Positions 57,983 to 64,000 of a stretch of 64,000 nt of DNA are shown here, piece after piece. Source of the DNA: DASWOJ01 sp964250755. GTDB taxonomy: Bacteria > Pseudomonadota > Alphaproteobacteria > Acetobacterales > Acetobacteraceae. The stretch covers positions 46,464-110,463 of the forward strand of contig CAXUHB010000011.1 of assembly GCA_964250755.1 (NCBI GenBank). The letters run 5' to 3'. Under the pieces are notes generated by a model. It made no database searches, was not told the DNA's origin, and saw only the letters and a list, made by a program, of their open reading frames with translations. Made by a program: the position numbers and the translations under genes. Position 1 is the first letter of the stretch. Every line of letters begins with the position of its first letter.

Positions 57983-58704
57983 TGCAGCCAGGCCAGCGCA
58001 GCCGCGGCATCGGGCACCGTGCCGGGTGGGGCAGGAGGCCGGGCGACCATCACTACCTCGATGCCCAGGATGCGAGCGGCGGCCAGCTTGGCCGCGGTCG
58101 CGGCGCCCCCGGAGTTCTTGGTGACGATGGCCTGGATATCCTCCTCGGCCAACAGCCGCATCTCGTCCTCCTCTTGGAAGGGGCCGCGTGCCGTGAGCGT
58201 GCGCGCGCCGGGCGGCAGCAGGGCAGGGGGCGGCGGGTCCACGCTGCGGATGAGGTATCGGTGCCAGGGCGCGGCAGCGAAGGGCGCCAGCTCTTGCTGC
58301 CCAATGGTCAGCAGCACCCGCCGGGGCTGCGCTCCCAGGGCGGCAGCGGCGGCAGCCATGTCCGGCACGGAGGTCCAGCGGTCGCCGTCCTGCGGCGTCC
58401 ACGGCGGGCGCAGGACGGCCAAGTGCGGGACGCCCGCGGCAGCGGCAGCCACGGCGGCGTTGCGGCTGATCTGCGCGGCGAACGGGTGCGTGGCATCCAC
58501 CAGCGCGGTCACGTCCTGGGCGCGCAGGTGGGCAGCCAGGCCCTCGGCACCGCCGAAGCCGCCGCTGCGCCAGGGAATGGGCGGCGCAACGGGCGCGCGG
58601 GTCCGTCCCGCCAAGGACAGCACCGGACGGTAGCGCGCATCGCCCGCCAGGGCGCGTGCAATGGCCGACGCCTCCGTGGTGCCGCCAAGGATCAGGGTGT
58701 TCAT
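57937..58704 (-). CDS. cobK: Precorrin-6A reductase
   Basis: A 255-residue NADPH-dependent reductase converting precorrin-6A to 6B. Its N-terminus NTLILGGTTEASAIARAL is typical, followed by DVTALVDATHPFAAQISRNA, RRVLLTIGQQELAPF and IVTKNSGGAATAAKL. It is the only gene in this stretch on the minus strand, overlapping cobJ tail-to-tail by 46 bases. Its start is 16 bases from palindromic element copy 6, which forms nearly all of its leader/promoter region. Confidence 0.95.
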   Translation of the reverse strand: MNTLILGGTTEASAIARALAGDARYRPVLSLAGRTRAPVAPPIPWRSGGFGGAEGLAAHLRAQDVTALVDATHPFAAQISRNAAVAAAAAGVPHLAVLRPPWTPQDGDRWTSVPDMAAAAAALGAQPRRVLLTIGQQELAPFAAAPWHRYLIRSVDPPPPALLPPGARTLTARGPFQEEDEMRLLAEEDIQAIVTKNSGGAATAAKLAAARILGIEVVMVARPPAPPGTVPDAAAALAWLHQLAPRPAAGWERGA

Positions 58705-58720
58705 CGGACGGGCTTTACGC

Positions 58721-58868
58721 TTCTCCCTCTCCCTCCGGGAGAGGGCCGGGGTGAGGGAAGCCACGCAGCGCCTTCCCATCACTCCGCAACATGGAGTCGC
58801 GCCGCCATACGCGAATGCAGTCCATACGATGTCCCTCACCCCAACCCTCTTCCGGAGGGAGAGGGAGC
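58721..58868. repeat. Paired inverted palindromic element, copy 6
   Basis: Unit 1 at 58721-58759 and unit 2 at 58833-58868, inverted, about 73 bases apart. It takes up 148 of the 179 bases between divergent cobK and cobL. Any separate promoters for these genes must therefore be in the spacer or in the element itself. Confidence 0.9.
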
Positions 58869-58883
58869 TGGACACCGCCGGCC

Positions 58884-60086
58884 TTGACCGCCCCCTGGCT
58901 CACCATCCTCGGCATCGCGGAGGACGGCGCACTGTCCCCAGCGGCCCAGGCCCACCTGCAAGCCGCAACCCTAGTCGTCGGCGGCACCCGCCACCTCGCC
59001 CTCGCCGCGCTGCACATCCGCGGCGACAGCCTGCCCTGGACTTCCCCCATGGACGCCGCCATCGCCGCCATCCTGGCCCGCCGTCCCGCACCGGTCGCGG
59101 TGCTGGCGTCCGGCGATCCCTACTGGTTCGGTGCCGGCACCACCCTGGTCCGGCACGTCGCCGCCGCCGAGACCCGCTGCATCCCGGCCCCAGCCGCCTT
59201 CACCCTGGCCTGCGCCGCCCTGGGCTGGGCCATGCAGGACTGCGAGACCCTTTCCTTCTGCGGACGCCCGCTGCAAGCCCTGCTGCCGGCCCTGCAGCCC
59301 GGCGCGCGCATCCTGGCGCTATCCGCCGACGCCACCACTCCCGCCGCTGTGGCTATGTTGATGGACAGCCGCGGCTTCGGCCCCTCCCGCCTGCATGTCC
59401 TGGAAGCGCTGGGCGGCCCCCACCACCGCGTCCGCACCGCGGCGGCTGCCAGCTTCGCGCTGGACGGCGTGCATCCCCTCAACATGCTCGGCATCGAGGT
59501 CCTGGCCGCACCCGGTGCCCGGGTGATCCCGCTGGCGACGGGCCTGCCAGATGCGATGTTCGAGCATGACGGCCAGATCACGAAGCGGGAGGTCCGCGCC
59601 GCAACCCTGTCCGCCCTGGCGCCGCGGCGTGGCGAGCGCCTGTGGGACATCGGCTGCGGCTCCGGCTCGGTCGGAGTCGAGTGGTGCCTCCGCCATCCCG
59701 CCAATCGCGCCACCAGCATAGACGGCAACCCAGGCCGCGCTGCCCGGGCCGCCCGCAACGCGGCGTCGCTCGGCGTCGCGCTGGATGTCGTCACCGGCCC
59801 CGCGCCGTCCGCGCTGGCAGGCCTGCCACGCCCCGACGCCGTGTTCATCGGCGGCGGCGCAGCCGACCCTGGCGTGATTGACGCAGCCTGGGACGCCCTG
59901 CCGCCCGATGGCCGCCTGGTCGCCAACGCCGTCACCATCGAGACCGAGGCCGCGCTGCTGGGCGCCCGCGGGCGCCTGGGCGGCACCCTGACGCGGCTGT
60001 CGGTCGAGCGGCTGGACCGCATCGGCGCCATGCACGGCTACCGCCCCGCCATGACCGTCACGCAATGGCTGGCGGTGAAGGCATGA
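58884..60086 (+). CDS. cobL: Precorrin-6Y C5,15-methyltransferase (decarboxylating)
   Basis: A 400-residue fusion of a CbiE-type methylase (residues 1-215, with LTILGIAEDG and VLASGDPYWFGAG) and a CbiT-type Rossmann methylase (residues about 225-400, with ITKREVRAATLSAL and LWDIGCGSGSVGVEW). It methylates C5 and C15 and removes the C12 acetate carboxylate. The start is a TTG at 58884, giving an N-terminus matching the family. Longer in-frame ATGs (58791, 58815) would start inside element copy 6. The element's GGAGGGAGAGGGAG is the nearest purine-rich site, at a rather long distance. ATGA overlap with cobE. Confidence 0.93.
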   Translation: MTAPWLTILGIAEDGALSPAAQAHLQAATLVVGGTRHLALAALHIRGDSLPWTSPMDAAIAAILARRPAPVAVLASGDPYWFGAGTTLVRHVAAAETRCIPAPAAFTLACAALGWAMQDCETLSFCGRPLQALLPALQPGARILALSADATTPAAVAMLMDSRGFGPSRLHVLEALGGPHHRVRTAAAASFALDGVHPLNMLGIEVLAAPGARVIPLATGLPDAMFEHDGQITKREVRAATLSALAPRRGERLWDIGCGSGSVGVEWCLRHPANRATSIDGNPGRAARAARNAASLGVALDVVTGPAPSALAGLPRPDAVFIGGGAADPGVIDAAWDALPPDGRLVANAVTIETEAALLGARGRLGGTLTRLSVERLDRIGAMHGYRPAMTVTQWLAVKA

Positions 60087-60445
60087 TTGTCGCGGGCCTG
60101 GGGTGCCGGCAAGGCTGCGCGGCGGCCGACTTGGTAGCGGCAGTGCGCCTGGCCGAAGCCCAAGCCGGCGCGTCCGCGGGAATGCTGGCAGCTCCCGCGT
60201 TCAAGGAAGGGGAAGCCGGGCTGCACGCTGCTGCTGCTGCGTTGGGCCTGATGCTGGTGATGGTGGGGGACACGGCATTGCAGGCGGTCCAGCCAGCATG
60301 CCCCACTCGGTCCGCCGCTGCCCTGGCCGCGACCGGCCTGGCGTCCGTGGCAGAAGGGGCGGCGCTGGCCGCATCGGGCGGACGCTTGCTGCTGCCGCGG
60401 GTCTCGGTGGGCGGGGCGACCTGCGCCCTAGCGGAGGGGCCATGA
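60083..60445 (+). CDS. cobE: CobE/CbiG C-terminal-like protein
   Basis: A 120-residue protein matching the C-terminal domain of CbiG, present in aerobic pathways as CobE: VAGLGCRQGCAAADLVAAV at the start, LAAPAFKEGEAGLHAAA in the middle and SVAEGAALAASGGRLLLPR near the end. Its exact role in the aerobic route is not settled. It overlaps both neighbours (ATGA), so cobL-cobE-cobM are co-translated. Confidence 0.9.
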   Translation: MIVAGLGCRQGCAAADLVAAVRLAEAQAGASAGMLAAPAFKEGEAGLHAAAAALGLMLVMVGDTALQAVQPACPTRSAAALAATGLASVAEGAALAASGGRLLLPRVSVGGATCALAEGP

Positions 60446-61227
60446 CCATACACTTCATCGGCGCCGGGCCAGGCGCGGCGGATCTGCTGACCTTGCGCGG
60501 GCGGGACCTGCTCGCCGCCTGCCCGGTGTGCCTGTATGCCGGCAGCATCGTGCCCGCCGCCATGCTGGCGCACTGCCCGCCCGGCGCGCGGCTGGTGGAC
60601 ACGGCGCCGATGGACCTGGACGGGATCGAGGCGGAGTTCGTCGCCGCCCACCGCGCCGGGCTGGACGTGGCCCGCCTGCACTCGGGCGACCTGTCCCTCT
60701 ATAGCGCCGTGGCCGAGCAGCTTCGCCGCCTGGACCGCCACGGCATCCCCTACACTCTGACCCCTGGCGTCCCCGCCTTCGCCGCCGCCGCCGCCACGCT
60801 GGGCTGCGAGCTGACCCTGCCCGGCGTGGCCCAAAGCATCGTGCTGACCCGCCTGCCCGGACGCGCCAGCGCCATGCCGCCCGGCGAGACCCTGGCCGCT
60901 TTCGCCGCCACTGGCGCGACGCTGGCGATCCACCTGGCCGTCAACCGCCTGCCGGAGATCGTGGCGGCGCTGCTCCCGCACTACGGCCCGGCCTGCCCCG
61001 CCGCCGTCGCCGTTCGCGTGTCCTGGCCGGAGGAAACGCTGCTGCGCGCCACCCTGTCCACCGTCGTGGCGCTGCTGGCCGCCAGCCCGGCGGAACGCAC
61101 CGGCCTGGTCCTGGTCGGCCCCGCCCTGGCCGGGGCCGGCATGGACAGCGCCCTCTACAGCCCGGACTACGTGCGGAGGTTCAGAGGTGCATCTTCCCCC
61201 TCTCCCTCCGGGAGAGGGCCGGGGTGA
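60442..61227 (+). CDS. cobM: Precorrin-4 C11-methyltransferase
   Basis: A 261-residue SAM methylase. It has IHFIGAGPGAADLLTLRGRD, CLYAGSIVPAAML, RLHSGDLSLYSAVAEQL, TLTPGVPAFAAAAATLG and VVWPEETL-like VSWPEETLLRATL. The last residues (SSPSPSGRGPG) and the TGA are encoded by palindromic element copy 7, so the native C-terminus ended near SPDYVRRFRG. Such a tail is unlikely to affect the active site. Confidence 0.95.
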   Translation: MTIHFIGAGPGAADLLTLRGRDLLAACPVCLYAGSIVPAAMLAHCPPGARLVDTAPMDLDGIEAEFVAAHRAGLDVARLHSGDLSLYSAVAEQLRRLDRHGIPYTLTPGVPAFAAAAATLGCELTLPGVAQSIVLTRLPGRASAMPPGETLAAFAATGATLAIHLAVNRLPEIVAALLPHYGPACPAAVAVRVSWPEETLLRATLSTVVALLAASPAERTGLVLVGPALAGAGMDSALYSPDYVRRFRGASSPSPSGRGPG

Positions 61228-61337
61228 AGGAGGCCCCCAAAGCTACGGCCAGCCCGTTAGCGGTACCAGTCCGCGGTGCCGAAGCACGGTACGTGCCGCC
61301 TCCCTCACCCCAACCCTCTTCCGGAGGGAGAGGGAGG
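61194..61337. repeat. Paired inverted palindromic element, copy 7
   Basis: Unit 1 at 61194-61231 and unit 2 at 61300-61337, inverted, about 68 bases apart. It lies across the convergent ends of cobM and cbiD and supplies the stop codon and final residues of both. The entire gap between the two genes is inside the element. Confidence 0.92.
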
Positions 61338-62417
61338 CGGAGCAGGCGCCCCCTCATGCCGCCCGACCAGCACGCCACTCCGGTCGAACAGCACGACCTC
61401 CAGCAGCATATCCCTGCCGTCCAACACGCCAGCAGCCGTCCGCCATGCCGCCGCCGCCACGGTGTTCCCCAGCGCCACGCCGGCCGCCCCGGCCATCGCG
61501 AACGCCTCCGCGACTGTATTCGCCCCCTCGATCCCCGCTGCCAGCCCCGGGTCATCCACCAGCTCCGCCAACGCCGCCATGTCCGCCGCGCCGCGCTTGC
61601 TGTGGAGGTCCAGCCGTCCCTGGGCCAGCTTGGTCATCTTGCCCACGCCCCCGGCCAGGGTCACACGCGGCACGGGATGACGGCGCAGATACTTCAGCGT
61701 GGCGCCAACGAAGTCCCCCATCTCCAGCAGCGCCGTGTCGGGCAGGTCGTGCAGCCGCTGCACCGCGGCCTCCGACGTGCTGCCGGTGCTGGCGGCGACG
61801 TGCTGCAAGCCCATGGCCCGGGCCACGTCCACCCCGCGGTGGATCGTGTCGATCCAGGCCGCGCAGGAGTAGGGCACCACCACCCCCGTCGTGCCCAGCA
61901 CGGACAGCCCGCCCACGATGCCCAAGCGCCCATTCAGGGTGCGGGCGGCCAACGCTTCGCCGCCGGGGATGCTGATCTCGACAACCGCATCGGGCGCGGG
62001 GCGGACCTCGGACAGCGCAGCCAGGATCATGGCGCGGGGCGTCGGGTTGATGGCCGGTTCGCCCGGCGGAATGGGCAGGCCTGGCCGGGTGACTGTGCCG
62101 ACGCCCGGCCCGGCGCGGAACAGCACGCCCGCGCCGGGCGGGGCAGGGCGGACGCGCACCAGGATCAGCGCGCCATGCGTCACGTCCGGGTCGTCGCCCG
62201 CGTCCTTCACCACCCCCGCCGTGGCCTCATTGGGACCAAGCAGGGTCTGGGCGAGCGTGAAGGCGACACGCCCGCCGCGCGGAAGCGGTATCTCGACCGG
62301 ATCGGGGAATGCGCCGGTGTGCAGCGCGGTGAAGGCGGCCTTGGCCGCTGCCGTCGCGCAGGCCCCGGTGGTCCAGCCGCGGCGCAATGCAGAGGGGGTG
62401 TCCACATGGCCAGACAT
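61305..62417 (-). CDS. cbiD: Cobalt-precorrin-5B methyltransferase-type CbiD
   Basis: A 370-residue CbiD-family protein. The landmarks are RRGWTTGACATAAAKAAF, IPGGEALAARTLNGRLGIVG, LSVLGTTGVVVPYSCAAW and LAGGVGKMTKLAQG. CbiD methylates C1 in the anaerobic pathway. Its place in an aerobic locus without CobF in view suggests that it performs, or helps with, the C1 methylation and deacylation here. The C-terminal PPSPSGRGLG and stop come from element copy 7. It is divergent from cobB by 23 bases. Confidence 0.95.
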   Translation of the reverse strand: MSGHVDTPSALRRGWTTGACATAAAKAAFTALHTGAFPDPVEIPLPRGGRVAFTLAQTLLGPNEATAGVVKDAGDDPDVTHGALILVRVRPAPPGAGVLFRAGPGVGTVTRPGLPIPPGEPAINPTPRAMILAALSEVRPAPDAVVEISIPGGEALAARTLNGRLGIVGGLSVLGTTGVVVPYSCAAWIDTIHRGVDVARAMGLQHVAASTGSTSEAAVQRLHDLPDTALLEMGDFVGATLKYLRRHPVPRVTLAGGVGKMTKLAQGRLDLHSKRGAADMAALAELVDDPGLAAGIEGANTVAEAFAMAGAAGVALGNTVAAAAWRTAAGVLDGRDMLLEVVLFDRSGVLVGRHEGAPAPPPSPSGRGLG

Positions 62418-62440
62418 AGGCGCATTCGGGCCGCAGCGCG

Positions 62441-63757
62441 ATGATCACCCGCGGCATCGTCATCGGCGCCCCGCGTTCGGGCACCGGCAAGACCACCCTG
62501 ACCATGGCCATCATCGCCGCCCTGCGCCGCCGCGGCGTGGCGGTGCGGGCCGCCAAAAGCGGGCCAGACTACATAGACCCCGCCTTCCACGCCGCCGCAT
62601 CCGGCGCCCCCGTCCTCAACCTGGACAGTTGGGCCATGCCGCCGCCCCTCCTGGCCCGCCTGGCCGCGGACGCCGCGGGCAGTGCCGAACTGCTGGTGAT
62701 CGAGTCCGCGATGGGCCTGTTCGACGGTGTGGCCGCGCCGCCGGGCAGGTCCGGCGCCGCGGCGGACCTGGCGGCAGGGCTGCGCCTGCCGGTGCTGCTG
62801 CTGCTGGACGTGTCGGGCCAGTCGCAAACCGCCGGCGCCATCGCCCGCGGCTTCGCCACACACAACCCGGCAGTCCGCATCGCCGGCGTCGTTCTGAACC
62901 GCGTCGGCAGCGATCGGCACCGCCTGGGCTGCACCGCCGCCATCGAGGCCGTGGGCCTGCCCGTCCTGGGCGCCCTGCCGCGCGACCCGCTGGTGATACT
63001 GCCGGAGCGGCACCTCGGCCTGGTGCAGGCCGAGGAGCGGCAGGACCTGCCGGCGCTGCTGGACCGCCTGGCCGACATGGCGGAGCGGTGCCTGGACCTG
63101 GACGCCATCCTGGCCGCCGCCGCGCCGGTCGTGCTGCCCCCGCCAGGGCAAGCAGGCGCAATAGCGCCGCCAGGACAGCGGATCGCGCTGGCGTCGGACG
63201 CGGCGTTCAGCTTCGTCTATGCCCATCTGCTTGCGGGCTGGCGGGCCAGTGGGGCGGAGGTCGTGCCGTTCTCGCCGCTTGCGGATGAGGCGCCGCCCCG
63301 GGGCTGCGACGCCTGCTGGCTACCGGGCGGCTACCCGGAGCTTCATGCCGGCGCGCTGTCCTCAGCGGGCCGATTCCGGGCGGGATTGGCCGCGTTCGCC
63401 GCTCATCATCCCGTGCATGGGGAATGCGGCGGCTACATGGCGCTTGGAGCCGGGCTGGTGGATGCCGAGGGGCAGCGGCACGCGATGGCGGGGCTGCTGG
63501 GACACTCGACCAGCTTCGCCAAGCGCCGGATGAACCTGGGCTACCGCGAGGCAACGCTGCTGGCGGACTGCCCCATCGGCCCGGCAGGCACGGCGGTGCG
63601 CGGACACGAGTTCCACTACGCCAGCATGGATGATTCTGGCACCGATGCGCCATTGGCGGAGTTGCGAGACTCCGCGGGCCAGCCACTTGCTCCATCCGGC
63701 GGCCGCCGCAGCCGCGTCAGCGGCACCTTCTTCCATGCGATTGCCGGGGCGGGGTAG
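62441..63757 (+). CDS. cobB: Cobyrinic/hydrogenobyrinic acid a,c-diamide synthase
   Basis: A 438-residue glutamine-dependent amidotransferase that amidates side chains a and c. The N-terminal P-loop domain has IVIGAPRSGTGKTTLTMAII and KSGPDYIDPAFHAAASG. The C-terminal glutaminase has the Cys in HGECGGYMALG and the late His in RGHEFHYASMDD. Full length. The ATG at 62441 is clear. It is the last B12 gene in the window. Confidence 0.96.
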   Translation: MITRGIVIGAPRSGTGKTTLTMAIIAALRRRGVAVRAAKSGPDYIDPAFHAAASGAPVLNLDSWAMPPPLLARLAADAAGSAELLVIESAMGLFDGVAAPPGRSGAAADLAAGLRLPVLLLLDVSGQSQTAGAIARGFATHNPAVRIAGVVLNRVGSDRHRLGCTAAIEAVGLPVLGALPRDPLVILPERHLGLVQAEERQDLPALLDRLADMAERCLDLDAILAAAAPVVLPPPGQAGAIAPPGQRIALASDAAFSFVYAHLLAGWRASGAEVVPFSPLADEAPPRGCDACWLPGGYPELHAGALSSAGRFRAGLAAFAAHHPVHGECGGYMALGAGLVDAEGQRHAMAGLLGHSTSFAKRRMNLGYREATLLADCPIGPAGTAVRGHEFHYASMDDSGTDAPLAELRDSAGQPLAPSGGRRSRVSGTFFHAIAGAG

Positions 63758-64000
63758 GGCTTTGCTTGACGACGCCGTCGGTCAGATTGGCCGGGCAGCG
63801 TGGCCCGCTCAGGCTATAGTGGACACGGTTCCATGCGACCCATATCTGACAGCCTCACCTGCTCAGGGCGGAGCGAGTGCTGCCTCAAGAGGCCATATTG
63901 CTTGAAGCGGTATCGGGTTGACACCAAGGTAGATGTGTTTGGTAGGCTTATACCAACCCGCTCTGACGTTGACTCCTGGGATTCCCAAGATGGTGCGGAT
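63758..64000. other. Unassigned end region of lower GC
   Basis: The last 243 bases are visibly less GC-rich than the cob genes and have no clear gene. A plus-strand frame opens at ATG 63833 (MRPISDSLTCSGRSECCLKR...) and stays open to the window end. A minus-strand frame also reads without stops from base 64000 to a TGA near 63863. Neither is recognisable. It may be the edge of a mobile element or an accessory gene. Confidence 0.3.

Noticed and set aside
21786..61337. CRISPR array
   Set aside because: The repeats are inverted pairs kilobases apart, with no regular repeat-spacer-repeat order and no cas genes.
21786..61337. Classical rho-independent terminators as the identity of the paired palindromes
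   Set aside because: There is no T-tract, the unit is paired, and three copies are inside translated genes.
63833..64000. Insertion-sequence transposase at the window end
   Set aside because: The composition differs from the neighbours, but no transposase motif or inverted terminal repeat can be shown in the visible 168 bases.

Overview
The window is about 64 kb of very GC-rich DNA with densely packed genes, many joined by ATGA, GTGA or TGATG stop/start overlaps. An oxygen-dependent cobalamin pathway (CobG, CobN), a class I PHA synthase, a protocatechuate branch and CrtI-type carotenoid desaturation point to an aerobic alphaproteobacterium, most likely Rhodospirillales/Acetobacterales. That placement is inference. 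No rRNA, tRNA, CRISPR array or intact insertion sequence was seen.

Region by region. 0-4.6 kb: a minus-strand P450 / ATP-grasp / phytoene desaturase operon behind a palindromic promoter. 4.7-8.5 kb: a membrane protein, then a binding protein / cyclase-family hydrolase / intradiol dioxygenase operon for an aromatic compound. 8.7-10 kb: a DEAD-box helicase. 10.2-17.1 kb: a transglutaminase-like cluster with a sigma-54 promoter, a transglutaminase-DUF2126 fusion, a zinc deacylase and a lytic transglycosylase. 17-21.8 kb: a GGDEF-EAL protein and small-metabolism enzymes. 21.9-24.9 kb: a NUDIX-helix-turn-helix regulator facing a VWA protein and a divergent adenylosuccinate synthetase paralogue, with an operator inside the shared promoter. 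25-32 kb: a hydrolase, LpxD, a MOSC protein, an MFS carrier and a sigma-54-driven polar amino-acid ABC transporter without its ATPase. 32.5-34.7 kb: a sugar kinase and a glycosyltransferase.

34.8-43.2 kb is a catabolic divergon. One arm carries aroE, pcaHG, a BKACE-type beta-keto acid cleavage gene, pcaB and the fluoride exporter gene crcB. The other carries the two CoA-transferase subunits followed by phaC. Together they can take quinate/shikimate or protocatechuate toward acetoacetate/succinyl-CoA and storage polymer, although pcaC and pcaD are not in the window.

43.2-63.8 kb is the cobalamin locus: cobC, cobD, cobQ, cobO, cobU, then a cobalamin riboswitch driving DUF1636-cobW-cobN-cobG-cobH-cobI-cobJ, then cobK, cobL-cobE-cobM, cbiD and cobB. 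A DUF4279/Uma2 pair interrupts it.

The most striking structural feature is a family of seven paired inverted palindromes of about 140-150 bp, six of them in the cobalamin locus. Three lie inside cobC, cobN and cobG and are read through in frame. Two lie at convergent gene ends, where they supply the stop codons and the same C-terminal tail to three proteins. Two lie in front of divergent genes. The window also appears strongly depleted of the hexamer RTCGAY, with isoleucine codons switched to ATA/ATT before GAC.
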